Origin: Lepidodermella squamata | Lineage: Eukaryota; Gastrotricha | DNA: 64,000 nucleotides | Assembly (NCBI GenBank): GCA_047495785.1 | Contig: JBLDXI010000042.1 | Coordinates: forward strand, 2,728,001 to 2,792,000 | Direction of reading: 5' to 3' | In this document: one piece after another, positions 21,849 through 34,265 of the stretch | Numbering within the stretch: the first letter of the stretch is position 1 | Layout: each line of letters starts with the position of its first letter | Translations under genes and position numbers: made by a program | Notes under the pieces: model-generated | Seen by the model: the letters and a program-made list of their open reading frames with translations, nothing else | What the model was told of the DNA's origin: nothing | Database searches by the model: none

Positions 21849-22975
21849 TTACACAGTCAGAGTACTCAATTTGATGAGTTTGAGGGCTGTTGCGTATAGT
21901 TTGAGCTCATTCACCGCCTTTCCCTCACTTGCCGGCATATTGGCGGTTGTGGTTAATACCGAAGGCATCACGACAGCACCGATCGAATTTAAAAAATTAC
22001 GAAGCTCCGCGACCAATGAAATTTCTAAAAAAAACAGAAACTCCACCTTAATTTTTTTGTACAGATAATAAGTAAACCTTCGCATGCAATAGCTGTTGGT
22101 TTGGCGTAGAATGGATTGTTTTTTGCCTCGGCGGAACCGTTCGGCAGAAAATGGGTGAAGTTTTGAGCCGCTTTATCAGGCAGTAAGTCACCTCTGACGA
22201 TGATCATGAAACAGTCGCAAGACCACGCTAACTTGCTCATGTCGATATTGTTGCCCTCCATCGGAAGCTTCGATTCTGTAACCACAATTGTTTGAATTAT
22301 GAGTAAAAAATTAAGGGGGGTTAAAGTTAGAAATTACCGAAAAATTCCAAATGCTTGAAAATCGTTCGAAGCTCCTCGACTAAAGATTTTGATTTTTCGT
22401 CCGTTTCGTCTAGCAATATACCGAGGGTAATATTGATATCATCGACGCGAGAAGGAATATCTCTCCTGTAAATTAATTTAAGAAAATTCACATCAATACC
22501 TCTGACAAAAATAGCGAAGTTACAATAATTTATAAATCGATACAGTGGACTCACAAATGTATTTCCTCCTCAAATTCTGGCGTGTTGAACGACTTGTGAT
22601 ATAGCGACCGTCTAGTAATCATCATTGGGTTGTTGTGAATATCAAGTTCTGTAAGACTTTCCAGCTGAGAATTCGTAGTATTGAACGGAGATTCGTTGAC
22701 AATTGACGTCATCGGAGCAACGGAAGGTGTGTCGTGATCTGTTCTATTCCGCCTCATCAGACTCACATCGGTCGCCCAGGGTGACGGCAAATCAGTCTGA
22801 ACAGCCGTATCGACCACTGGGCTGTAAAAGGTTGGAACGTCGTTGAAACGCACGACCACCTGTGAAGTATCGGCATCCATCGGCTCGATACGCCTGGCCG
22901 GGCAAAATGGGCTGAACAAAAAATATTAGCAGGGTGGCTAAAATATCAACGAGCTACTCACCAGACGCCTCCCAT
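21849..22975 (-). CDS. Divergent flavodoxin-fold protein (NADPH-dependent FMN reductase-like)
   Basis: Five exons: 22975-22962, 22911-22555, 22465-22338, 22275-22078 and 22024-21849 (873 nt, 290 aa). The model depends on a 14-nt first exon (M-G-G-V plus two bases) and is frame-consistent. Residues 1-123 are unfamiliar, rich in Asp/Thr/Pro. From about residue 130 the order resembles FMN_red proteins: a first strand ITLGILLDE followed by a helix, the SKLPM segment, CDCFMIIVRGDLLP where the family has the flavin-side loop, FYAKPTAIAC, then a helix ELRNFLNSIGAVVMP, which is typical for the C-terminal helix/strand. The phosphate-binding loop (usually GSxR) is replaced by LLDETDEKS, so flavin binding may be lost. 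Fold assignment is by eye. An additional 48-codon open piece at 23216-23074 may be an extra 5' exon. Confidence 0.5.
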
Positions 22976-23803
22976 TTCCAGTACGACGAACTTGAAAAAT
23001 TAAAAAGTTGCTCAGTTACTCATTTGGTGTTTACTGACTCCACTCTGATTCTCTGTACCATCGCATCGGTTGGCTAGGCATAGCTAATGAGCTGAACTCG
23101 GGTCTCGCAATCGATTAGAACCACGTTAATTTCATGCAAAATCTCGCCGGCGATTAGTCGATGGACATTTCCGGGCACGTTTTTACGGCATAAAATAATT
23201 CTCGGACCGGTGTGTCCTGAGTAAACAAACCAGCTTTAGTTATTTGCTCACATTTTCCACCGCATTATTATTAGTGGTTATCAAGCACCGAATTTTTTAT
23301 AGAAAAAACAATTGATAATTGCGAGAATATTTTTTATTTGGTTCAAAACGCGTTTTTTCGACTTTCATTCAATTCAAAGGGGTCTCTTTCTCACCTGTTC
23401 ATACTTCATAGTAGTTGAACACAAAAGTAATCCGTTTATATTCACCTCGAATCGAATTCTCTCAAGCAACAAATAAAAGTCATTTTTTAGTTATATTTTA
23501 CCCAAAAAAAACTTAATGATAATTTCTTGCCAAATTAATAGTTTTTATAGCAAGAGAAAGGCATCGTTTTTTTTTAATATTTATAAGTAGAGAGAGATGA
23601 AGAAAAACAAACCGTAAGACTGATGCAGAAAACAGGATTTTCAAGACATTTTTTTCCAGAAAGAAATGTCCTCAATGTCTTCCACTTGATGCTTGATTAC
23701 TACGGACTTTCAGACGCTTTTGTACTCGACGTAATAGTAAAGTGATTGTGAGATGAATAACATCGGTTTCTTTTTTAATAGTCGATTTTTTTTATATATT
23801 AAA
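22976..23803. other. Intergenic region with one possible orphan exon (23074-23216, minus)
   Basis: On the minus strand, after an acceptor ending TTACTCAG, 143 nt translate to a smooth hydrophobic/charged protein segment beginning DHTGPRIILCRK, ending at a TAG with no clear donor. It could be an upstream exon of the flavodoxin-fold gene or a relic. The rest is AT-rich with poly-A/T runs. Confidence 0.3.
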
Positions 23804-25074
23804 ATGACTTCACCACAGCTAGAACGAGTAAACGCACGAAACGCACGAATTCGTCGAGCCGAAACGCGCGGTTTTGAAGCCTATGGACATGCGAAAATGG
23901 GAGCAATCGCCCAAAATGCTTATGCCGATCTTATTAAATTCATGCTATGGCTCAACGATTGCGTGTGTAACAAAGCGATTTCAGCTACGAAAGATTACCA
24001 AATTAGCGATAATATTACTAGCACTAATCGACAGTTTGAGCCGGTTAATCGACGACACTCCGCCCATTCGGTAATCAGGCGTACCGTGAATGGTTTAAGA
24101 AAATGTCGGAAAATTGCGATGAATAACTGAACAAAATGTTGCCGGAAAACGGCGGCTTCCGGCGGTCAAAAGTCGAACTGAAGCCGTATCTGCTCGATGC
24201 CTTTGGAAATTCGACTAGAATCGACTACGGCACTGGGCAAAATGTTTCGTTTCAGACGTTTGAGCGGTACGGAGACAAAGCAGCAACTTCGCAGAACAGC
24301 GAATGCGACAAAACAGCAAAATTTTTTTAATTTTGCGACAAAACAGCGAAAACTTACTATGTAAAAGATGCATCGAGTTTCTGCTGTTATGTCACAAGTT
24401 GAGAAATTTGCTGTTTTGTCGCGTTTGCTGTTTTGGGTATTTGCTGTTATGACGGTCTGCTGTTATGAGCTAAATTTCGTAATTTTCGGGTTGATTCTCT
24501 ATAAAATCGGGTTCTTAAACGATACCGATGGCACTGCATTTCTCCTTCAAGCTTTCGACCAGTATTTACAAATGTGCCGGAAGCTTCAAGTAACATACAG
24601 CTAAATAAAAAATGAATTATCAGTATTATTTTGGGATTATTTAAAATAATGTGAGAAGGCTGGAATCTTGTTCTTTGAATTTTTTCCAATAATTTTAATT
24701 TTTTTCCAATTCTTAGAATGGAACCTGCGGGTATAGCCATGGCGTTTGGTGCTTGGATGACTACCAACTTTTGCCCTTCTTATGGGTAGCATCTCAACTT
24801 CAGGACCACACGTCAATTCTACCATCGAATTTCCCAGAACCAAGCATTTACGACCGCTACTATGCCGATTATTTGTTTCTGAGCGCGATCAGGTACATCA
24901 GGTACGTTCGCCGAACATTCAAACCGGCTATGGAATATATCTGGGGTGCCGAACTGGGCTAAGGCGAACCAGGGCCTTATTAAAATGTATCGAGGCGATG
25001 TGCTAGCCGAATTCCCTATTGTTCAACACATCGTTTTCGGGTCGCTTTTCACCATGGAAAAGCCGCCAAGTTGA
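23804..25074 (+). pseudogene. PTPA: PTPA (PP2A phosphatase activator) copy, multiple frame breaks
   Basis: Translation in shifting frames covers almost the whole PTPA family: NAYADLIKFMLWLND (N-terminal helix), SLSRLIDDTPP, FGNQAYREWFKKM, the ATP/PP2A-contact motif LLDAFGNSTRIDYGTGQ, YLQMCRKLQVTY, LDDYQLLPFLWVASQL, DYLFLSAIRYI, FAEHSNRLWNISGVP and GLIKMYRGDVLAEFP, ending at 25072-25074. At least four frame changes are not explained by introns: near 23990-24010, near 24065, between MEPAG and GVW near 24730-24745, and near 24905, plus a TAA at about 24127. A foreign repeat-rich patch interrupts it at about 24260-24475. In life the family is a peptidyl-prolyl isomerase-like activator of PP2A. 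High residue conservation means decay is recent or the assembly has indel errors. Confidence 0.85.
24300..24475. repeat. Short dispersed repeat with GCTGTTTTGTCGC motif inside PTPA copy
   Basis: GCGACAAAACAGC occurs at 24305-24317 and 24335-24347, its reverse complement at 24410-24422, and close variants (GCTGTTATG, GCTGTTTTG) at several positions to about 24470. The direct and inverted arrangement suggests a small non-autonomous element or a satellite fragment inserted after the GTGQNVSF segment of the PTPA copy. Confidence 0.6.
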
Positions 25075-25413
25075 AAATCTAGTCCGATTGACACTCTGTT
25101 CTCACGTTTGAATTTCTAGTGATTTTTGTGAAGTGAATTTAAATGATAATTATTGTAAAAAAAATTGCGAATAAAATAGCGGTGTCCAATTGTCTGGGTT
25201 TCCATATCGATCGATTGGCATACCGGCTGCCCCTGAATAAATTATGACTCGAGCGCAAGGGTGCAGTAGATCTGTTCGATTTGCGAATTAAATCATGTCG
25301 TCTTTTATGCTACACGCGGTATAGTATCATTTTTTAGGTTGCTTGGTGCCCAGTTGCCCCTGTGAAAAAAATGCGGTGATTTTCTGGGAGCAAAAATAAC
25401 ATAGCGTACAAGA

Positions 25414-25761
25414 TTGTTTTTTCTTCATCGCATTCATATCAGACTGAAAGAGTGCGAAAACGCTGCTATTGAGGCGTCTCAAAGACCTGAGGTTACGAGG
25501 TGTGGTGTATTCTTCTCAATTGCAGACTTTACTTTTTGGCTAGATTTTCGCGAATTATCAAGCTCAAAATGGCTATGGACTATAAAACAAATGTTTATTC
25601 CTATCGGCGTGACCCAACAGGCCGGCGAAATGAAAGCAGGTTGGTTAGACCGGAAGCTCCATAATCTTCATAATGTTAAGGCGGATCCATTTTCAGAACT
25701 TCCTATGGCAGGATGCACGACTGGCAGCGTGATGAAGGAATTTTCCAGAACACTTTTCTAG
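25414..25761 (+). CDS. Unrecognised open reading frame, possibly part of a multi-exon gene
   Basis: A 115-codon open stretch with aromatic-rich, protein-like composition (for example FFSIADFTFWLDF and ADPFSELPMAG). No family recognised. A further coding-looking stretch at about 25840-25970 contains RPYCHADMLASREDP and NQWQPVRPKK in one frame. Together with 25999-26400 these may be exons of a single gene, but I cannot place splice sites convincingly. Confidence 0.25.
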   Translation: MFFLHRIHIRLKECENAAIEASQRPEVTRCGVFFSIADFTFWLDFRELSSSKWLWTIKQMFIPIGVTQQAGEMKAGWLDRKLHNLHNVKADPFSELPMAGCTTGSVMKEFSRTLF

Positions 25762-25998
25762 ATAAAGGGTAAAGAAAGCTTTTAATGGCAGTTGTGACAG
25801 AATTCGCAAAATGTCTTTGTTCCAATATTTACAAAATCTAGTCGTCCCTACTGTCATGCGGATATGCTGGCTTCAAGAGAAGATCCCAACCAATGGCAGC
25901 CAGTTCGGCCGAAAAAGGTTGTCGAAGTGATGCAAGCTAAAGGAACCCGTCAATTGTTCATATACCGTAACCTTTCAATCATTCTCGAATTTTAAGAA

Positions 25999-26400
25999 AT
26001 GTACCCTCAATCCTTTATAGACGACCTTAACCCTATCGATCGTAATCCATCGGAAAAGGACAAGGTGACCTGTGGCTGCCGACCCGAAGAGAGCTACGAC
26101 CATTTATTCGGGCCTAGCTGTTACTCGAAGCCAAATTACTTCAACTACGATCATGATAGCAACAATAAGACGCAAAGCGAGTCGATGGTCAACGTCCTGT
26201 GCTCGCCTGATATGCGGCAAAATCGCCGCGCTGCTGCGGCGAGATCTGCCGGTGCGCCGCTGGTGCAGACGAAACGGGAAAGGGAATCGTTAGATGCGGC
26301 TATTCTTGCGGGAATCGACATGCTGCCCCGGCCAAGGCAGCGCATCACTAGGTCTGAAGCTATGGCAATCGAACGCGATAACTGGAAAATGATTCGATAA
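25999..26400 (+). CDS. Unrecognised small protein, Cys/Asp-rich then basic
   Basis: A 133-codon stretch from ATG 25999. It begins with an acidic/proline-containing stretch, includes CGCRPEESYDHLFG, and ends with a charged helix-like segment rich in Arg and Ala (residues 70-133). No signal peptide or membrane segment is visible. Codon pattern and length favour a real coding exon, perhaps a terminal exon; function unknown. Confidence 0.35.
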   Translation: MYPQSFIDDLNPIDRNPSEKDKVTCGCRPEESYDHLFGPSCYSKPNYFNYDHDSNNKTQSESMVNVLCSPDMRQNRRAAAARSAGAPLVQTKRERESLDAAILAGIDMLPRPRQRITRSEAMAIERDNWKMIR

Positions 26401-28435
26401 GATAGTGGAAAACTGATAGATGAAGGACCCTTCATATTACCTTGTACCTATTTGAATTGATTATTTTCGTGAAAATTGTGAATTATATTTTTATTATAGA
26501 AGTAAATAATTGCACTTGTGCGAGACGTTTTTTTCATTTTTTTGGCTAATTTATTCACCGAGATTATTTGGACAATCTGAAGGGTTAACCAGTTTTATTT
26601 TGAAAAAACGTCCGTAAGGAAAATTAAATAATTTTTTCCAACATTGTCCATATTACGGATGATATAACATAATAAGTTGTCTGCCACAATCAATTTGCCC
26701 AAGGTGTATTTCATGGAGCCACGTAGTATTTTCGAGTGCGTGGGTCGAGTAGCCGAGTTAAAAGGTTTTTTATCTCCAGCTGGACTTACGTGTTAATGAT
26801 AGTTCAATGTTTGTCATTAGAGCCTCGAGTTATCTTCACCACAAGTGCACATCTCATAGGTATCATCAGTCTACTCGTCTTACACGCCGACGTTTTTTTA
26901 TTACGAAAAAACTCGCCACCAGCAATTTAAATTGACCTCAGGGCTATTGATCATTTTCCAGGCGCGACACGTGTGACCCGTCGTAACAGTGCGGGGTGAC
27001 GTGACCTTACGTCTGACTCGTGAACGGATCAAGTAGCTAGTGAGATTATTTCGGACGATTTATTACACCTGAAAAAAAACGCTCGGGGTGTCTAATGATG
27101 ACATGGCACGCGCGCCATTTTTTGCTGCTACACATGCACTGCTCTAGGTGACCAAACATGATACTGAAAGGATCGCACTCCATGACTCAATACTGCGATA
27201 CAATAAACAGATAAACTTCCATTGTCTTCTTTGGCTTGAACACAAGAAACCGCGCGTGTTGTGAGAAAGACGATGATAAGTGCGTTCCGCCTTAATGATT
27301 TCACAACCCTGAAATCAGCGACAAGGTTGATTGATTTGATTAAGCGATTACCTCATCAATACATTTGCGTCGACTTCGTTTCCAAGGACAGTTTACAGAA
27401 ATGAGCTTAATCAGGCGTTTTATTTGATTTTGACCTGTGGCTGATTGATGATGACTGATGATAGGCACTGATTAAGTTCATCCGCGCGCGAAAATCAGCG
27501 CACGCGTCACCTATAATTGAGCGTGTGTTTTTTCGGCAAAAAACAGCTCATAACTGTCATTATCAAGTCATCATTTGTCAACTTGTAATGTTTCTGCTTG
27601 ATTGAACGCGACACACGCCCATGTGTAATGTGACAATAACCATTAATTATTTCAGTTTATTTCACTAGATCGTCTGCGTGTCAAATAGTCTCGAAAAATT
27701 CCAAATAGCGGCGATGATATAATTTCGAAATTAATATACAATATAATTCGGCAAGTAATTCATAAATTATTTTGTTCCGCAGGCAAATACTGTCGAAAAC
27801 CATGTACAACAACAACAACCGCCTTTTCATGCAACAATTTCATACAGCGATAGCAGAGAAGAAGAAGACCATTGAATATTTTACAATATTTCCAGCTCGG
27901 TGATGACAATATAATGATGATGACGATAGGCAAGAGAGAGAAAAAAAACGAGGTAATTTCACGTCAAGACAAGGGAAAGAAAAAAAATGAGCTGCTGAAA
28001 TCATTTTTGTCTAAAATATCATCAAGCTCCATCATCAAAAGCACAACACGTGTTGACGTTCGATTCAGCATCGACCGCCTTATAAATAATAAAATGACTA
28101 CAATAAACACCATTCTTCAAAAAAAAATTAATAAGGAGAGAATTGCGGTGATAAGTAATATACCTTGATATAATTATAATAAAAATTGAGCTGATTTTTC
28201 AAACCCGAGACGCATGCAAAAAACCACAATTAGAGAGCAAGAGGGAAGAGGTATTTTGGTTTTAGTGTTCAACTATCAATTTGGATAAATCACCATTGGC
28301 CAGCGAAAAAATCTTTTTTTTCACTTGTCGCATGGGAAGAATTTCTGTACAAAATTTTGTCGAGCTACCAAAAATTCTGAGCGGGTGAAGAGAGAGAGAT
28401 AAAGAGATGATATAAGTACCGATGAGCGAAATTTT
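26401..28435. other. 2-kb intergenic region, no gene seen
   Basis: The stretch lies between the unknown gene and the 3' end of the HES-like gene. It is AT-rich with purine-rich A/G patches near 27930-27990. An open stretch at 27872-28168 is a simple-sequence product. Nothing else recognised. Confidence 0.4.
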
Positions 28436-29588
28436 CTACCACGGCCGCCACATGGAGCCGGTCCCAGAACCAGCGGTTATTGTAAGCGGGTTCGAGGCTG
28501 GGGCCGAGGAGGCTGGCGCAATCATGAGTAAATCGCCATCGCCGGATGTTGTATTGGCATTATCGGGCGGTACCGATTTTCGGCCGCTTGACGATGCTGT
28601 CGAAGCGGTCGAAGGCGAGCGTTGTTTCGAAGGGCTTGTCGTCGATGTTGACTCGTCGTTATCGTCATCGTCGCCTTCGGAATTTGTCGATTGGTTGAGA
28701 TAAGCGGGCGGGGTAGTCGATTGAGAGTGGCGGCTACTCGCGCTGTTAAGGTGGCTGTTCATGAGGCCGTCGTTGCTGAGACTCGTTGGCGCGAAGCCAG
28801 CGCCGGCACACGCCGCGGCGGCTGCGGCGGCAGCGGCAAACGGGATGAACGAAGCGGGATTATTAACTCCCTGGTGCGGCATATGCTGCGTCATTGACTG
28901 TAAATCGGCGCCTAAATAAAAGAAACAAATTTTATTAAATACAATTTAAATAATTTTAAAATTCGTGAAATTTAAAAATTTCTCTAAATTTCTCTAAATT
29001 CTCTAAATTTCTTTGAAAATTCAAATTTAAATTTAAAATTTTTTAAATTAAAAATCGAATAAGCTGATTAAGGGATCTAAGGATAAGATTTCAAAAATTA
29101 CCTTCGCCATTTTCGATGAGCAAGTGATGAAGAGTAGCGAGGCCGTCCAAGTGTTGCATTTGCTGCGATAATACGTCGAGATGGTTGCCGTTTTGCGACG
29201 ACGGCGGGGAGCCTTCCGAAGAACCGGGCGACGGCGGCATGGTAACAGGAAGACGATTTCGCGCACACATTTTCAGGTACTCGACTGTTATCTCTAAAAT
29301 ATCCGCCTTTTCCAACTTCCGGATACTTCTCTATAACAAAAGGAAAAAAAATCGAGTTACTCATGCGTGAAATTCATTGATTTAGCGTTTTAGTACTTAC
29401 CCTGTGACGAAGTAAAGGTTGAACGATCAAGCGATTCAACTCTTCGATGTGATGGTTAATTCGCTCGCGGCGACGTCGCTCGATCAACGGTTTATTGAGC
29501 TGAAACAAATAATGATGCAAGGTTATTGATGCGGAAAATTGGGTGCGCGTGCACTAGTTACCTTTTTAATAACCGATAAGCGATCCAT
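28436..29588 (-). CDS. Hairy/Enhancer-of-split-like bHLH repressor with C-terminal WRPW
   Basis: Four exons: 29588-29562, 29499-29401, 29330-29102 and 28911-28436 (831 nt, 276 aa). The bHLH spans residues 8-66: a basic region NKPLIERRRRERIN with the proline diagnostic of the HES class, helix 1 HIEELNRLI, then helix 2 KLEKADILEITVEYLKMC. The protein ends exactly in WRPW, the Groucho/TLE co-repressor-binding tetrapeptide. Between them are Ala-, Ser- and Thr-rich stretches including a run of alanines and an acidic DDDDNDE patch. I see no convincing Orange domain after the bHLH. Expected role: nuclear DNA-bound repressor acting in neurogenesis or patterning. Start is the Met of exon 1, a 9-codon exon. 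Confidence 0.9.
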
Positions 29589-32500
29589 ATCTGATTAAAT
29601 TAACCAGCAGAAAAAAGTGAGCAGCTCGTGCGTATGGTTTTTTTTTCTGACTCGATACAACAGGTATGTCAATAACCTATTCAAAAGGGCGTTACATGAA
29701 TGCATTAGTTCGAATAACAGACATGAAAAAAAAACGTTACGAGATATCTACACCTGTTAAGTACGAAAAAGGCGCGACCCGCGATATTCATTAAGGAGGA
29801 GGTAAGTGGTGAGCTTTTTGGCGGCTCGTTTATCCGAGCTTTGGCTCGCGTGTGTAAGGCGATTTTAGCAAATAAAGCAAAAAAAGCGGCTATCACACAC
29901 GCGACCCTAGCACCTGAGAGTGTGTTTATCTTATGTATAATATTATTACTTTCTCCGTTTTTTGTTTCAAAGATATATAACCGCTAGAAGAGGCCAATGG
30001 CGCGGGTTAACGATTTTTATATAGCTCATCGTTTGACATGTGTACATTTAAGTAGTTGGTTGTTGTTCGTAGTAGTTAACAACAATAAAAAAAATTCAAG
30101 GGGCGCCGCGGTTGCTTCTCTTTTAGCAGCTTATAGGCACCCTGCTTGCGTTAATTATTATCATTAAGTGTATATTAGTGATAGTTGTAGTAGTAGTAGT
30201 AGGGGCACTATCTATCTACAGCTCGAGATGTGACGGCTCGCGCGTTGGCGGGTGCAAAAAAATATGTGATGATGATTAAACGTCAAGTGGCAGCGCATCA
30301 TTCACTTTTTACTGTTTAACTGACTCTCGCGGCTGAGCCAAGGCACGCGGCCGCATAAGCGCGCCGATGTTGCGCTCTCGCCGCTCCCGTGCCGGTGACG
30401 AAAAAAAAACGCAAACGCGCTCACGCACTGACGTTTTTATTGCGCTGCTCGAGGCGCGCGCGCTCTAAAACGATGTGATATCATGACGAAAAAATAAATA
30501 AAATTTTAATACGCTCGTGTTAGCCACCTGATGCCACAGGTAAATAAAATTTCGAAACGATAAATAACTGAGTGTGTGTAATTAAGCAAGCGGTTCCTTT
30601 ATAGTTGTTTAGTTGACTTAAGAAGGATAGCCAAGCTCTTTTTTGTGAAAGTGAGCAGTTTTGGCAGCAAACACGCCGCCAAAAGAAACTTGTTATTTAT
30701 CACCAGACGTAGGTAATATAGAGCGAAACCGTAACCATCACAGGATTTACAAGCGCGTGATGCCGCTAAATGGCCGAGTACATATTACAGGTAGTCGCCG
30801 GTGTGAACATTACTCGGTATCAGAGTCAGTCTTGTTGAAAAGTGATGCGACTGCGGTAATTATTTTATATTATTATTTTGCGGTCTATGGCGGCAACGGC
30901 GGCGGCTGCCTTTGACAAAGCCGCGTGTGCGCGCTTCGAAGACGTCGCACGCGGTTTCTCGAGCGCGCAAGTGAGCGCGCGCGCGCGGAAAACACACGAT
31001 AATTATACCGAGAGCCACAGCGCATTTTGACGTGTGCCATCGCTTCGTTTCCCATGCAAGCGACGCCGATGTCAAACAGAGATTATTACTTGACAATTAC
31101 TTCAATAAACAATTAAAATTAATTATTGCCAACTCTGTTTTGAGGTAACGTTTCGCCTGGAACCGCAGACATATATGGAAAGGAAGATCTAGATTCTTAG
31201 TCCAACTTTTGGAAAGCTTGGATTTGGCCTTATATTTTGGCCCAAATAAATATCATAGCAGCAAAATATTGCTTCGAATATATTTGCAGGTAATTTCGGA
31301 CCTACTGGGGTTAGGATTCTAGGGAAAGGCATGGCTACCCTAGTTGGGAAGTTTTTTGGAACTTGTACAGTTTTACAGTCATCGATGAATGAGCCATAGG
31401 TATGGTATATACAATTTAAAATTTTGAAATTTTGAAATTTAAAATATAAAATTCTTAAATTAAATTTAAAATTTAAAAGGCTGTAACGCTATTCAGAGGC
31501 GTATCATGTCATTTGATGATCAAGATCCCACAAATTTTGAACCTCTAGAACCTTCTAAAATAAAATATATAATGATTCTGAAGTTATACAGCCAAGCTTG
31601 AGTACTAAATAGGTATATGAAATCTGGTATCAACCCTGGAAAACGAATAAGTCGAGAAAAATCCTGATTAAGATTTTAATAAGTTAATCAAGTTTCATGT
31701 AGAGTGGACAAAATTGAAATGATATCATATTATCGAGGTGAACATGAGCCGAAAAGGTGATGTTCTGCGGCGCAGAAAATGCGCGCGCGCGAGCAGGTGA
31801 TGATGATAAAATAACATGTATAGCGAAAAGGCTTAACAAGGTTACACAAAAACAGCACACGGCAATAAAAGAAGCTGATGCGAAAAATTCGCCATGTGTG
31901 CGAACAATTTTTAAAGTCTTAGAACCTAGTTAAAACCAACCAACCGGACGTTATTTGCTTAGGTCAACCGGAAGAAATTGACGGCGATTATTGCAGTATT
32001 ACACATAGTATATCTGCTGCTGCTGCTGGCGTTTGCTCGGTGGCGGAATTGTTTTTCTAACGAGCCGCCGTCTTTTCTGCGCGCGCGAGGTGTCGCGAGA
32101 TGGTGGCGGAGAAAAGGCACAAAAACAGGTGTTGGGTCGGTAGTTTTTCGGCGCTGGCAACACGCGCGCGCGCGCGCATTCGGCTCAATTACCGCGCGTT
32201 TGTTGCGCGCGAGTATTTTCTCGAGAGTCAGGAAAAACAAGCAACTGAAAACGGTTAAAACACACAACTCGTTAAAAATTAGCTACAGCGGCTCGGCGTT
32301 TTAATCATCGACGAAAAATTTGCGGGTCAACACTGTGTAATGCGCTTCGCGTTAACAGCGTGTTTTATTGCAGCAGGCAGAACAGGGCCGGGCGACAAAA
32401 AGCGCATTACTAAACAATAACAAGGTGGCGAAAAAGTTGTGTTTGCGCGTGGCGCGCAACAAAACGCGCCGAGTCAATATTGAGGCGCGCACGCACGTAA

Positions 32501-34265
32501 AAAGTAGGGTGTTACAACGCGCATTTCGCGTGTCACCATAAAAATTGAGCGCAGTTGATGATGAGCCGTCTTCCGACGACCGCCAGTAATTAATTCGAGG
32601 GCCAAAGCGGCGAGAGACGCGCTTAATCCGCAGCGTGCCGTGGGTTGGCACGCGCGCGGTTCCAAGGCGGTGTCTAAGACAGAGACGATTTATAGCACAT
32701 TAAACGAATTAACGCACTGGAGGCCGGCGTGATGTTTTATTCACGCGCGCGCGTGAAAAATTCGCGCGTTCGGCTTGAACCGTTCAATTGTTGAAACGTG
32801 CCAAAACGATGCGCGTCGGCCGGCGGTACCTACTTTGATCCCAGCGCGTGTGTGAAAAGAGCCGGTAAAAAGACACTCACTTCGGTCGTCGGTGTCGGTG
32901 TGTCACTTGATGACCCGCGCGTTTCCGCTCACGCGCTTCCATTGTGCGCGCAGGCGCGGCACGCGCGATGAAAAATTGATGATAAAATCGGGCGAAATAA
33001 TTCAGTGATTGCAGCCCAAGATGCATGCGAACCGCCTCGTGCGTGACTTACCGCCAAAGTTCATGTTTTCCTAGAGAATAAAATTGTAGAAAACCAACAC
33101 AGCCTGGCGGTTAAAGCAATTCTCGAGTGAAACGCGAGCTAAAAGGTTAATTTGTCTCTCATCTCGAGAATTATTACGAAAATAGGTTGTGATTAGCATC
33201 GAGGTACTTTCGTAAATGGCTAAGATGTCTGTACGATTGCGGTCTGTACAATATATATGCAACGCTTGGTAATAAAACGCTCCAACCAACACTGGCCGAT
33301 CGGCGACGATTTTCGCTGAATACACTGTACTATACTACTACTACTAGGCAGATGCGCTCTTTAACTGCGACACCACCACGTCTTTGGTAGGTACAGGTAG
33401 CTTTCACACTTGGAACATGATGTATTACAACGGCGGCGTGTAACGCGACGCGCTCGGGTACAAGAGATGCGGATTTTATAAGCGCGCATTGTCGTGCGGT
33501 GCACAATTACCCGGCGCATTAAAACCGCTATGATAATTACCCGCAATGATATTATTAATTATTACTATCGCTCCATGTATTATTATTATTATCGCTCCAT
33601 GTACTGTTTCGCAACAATTTTTGTTCGAGAAGTAATAAATTGTTACCTGTGGTTATATTAGGGTGACTAAATCTCTATCGCAACGAATAGGCGATGACGA
33701 GCGAGCAGTAAATCGGCGCTTATTGCGCGTCGCGAGCCGTTATAAAATCTACCTCGAGAAAAACGAAAACTAACGATCAGACTTGCTCGAGGTGGCCCGT
33801 CATCTCGTTAGGTGTCGCACAACGCCGTTACCTATACAACGTGTCCCATGCGTAACGCAGTAAAGAAAATACACGGAAATAAAGGGTTCAGAAACTCTAA
33901 AATGAGAGACGAAGTCACATCTCAAGTCCAGAAATTGTTTAGAAAAATTAAAAAATCACGAAAATAGTAATCAAGTATGTCACTTGTTAATGGGATTAAA
34001 AAAGTCCAGAGAAATTTGGTCCAATCGGGTAAAATACCGAAAGTTACCGAGCCAATGACCATCGGGTTTTTCCGGGTATTCTTCGGTAAATTTTTAATTT
34101 TTTTTCGGTTAAATCGCGGATAAAAGATGGAACATTTCCTCGGTAGGTTGCATTTTTCCAAAAATTTGCCAAATAAAAAAATATCTGCTCAACTTCTGGG
34201 ACACGCTCTACCCTTGTAACCTCAAAATAAGATGGAAATCCTGCCATTTTTATTGAACAAAAGCC
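29589..34265. other. 4.7-kb CG-rich non-coding region upstream of HES-like gene
   Basis: No coding exon recognised. The region has many CGCG and (GC)n runs, such as about 30955-30985 and 32160-32180, unlike the AT-rich intergenic DNA elsewhere; similar texture recurs at 57240-57960 upstream of the kinesin gene. A TAG-type microsatellite lies at about 30188-30203. A short direct duplication ATCGCTCCATGTA occurs at 33569-33601. It probably contains regulatory DNA for the HES-like repressor (inference). Confidence 0.45.

Noticed and set aside
23753-24130. A free-standing 125-aa gene
   Set aside because: Part of it is the N-terminus of the PTPA copy; the rest is frame-shifted reading.
27872-28168. 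A 98-codon lysine-rich open stretch
   Set aside because: Result of A/G-rich simple sequence.
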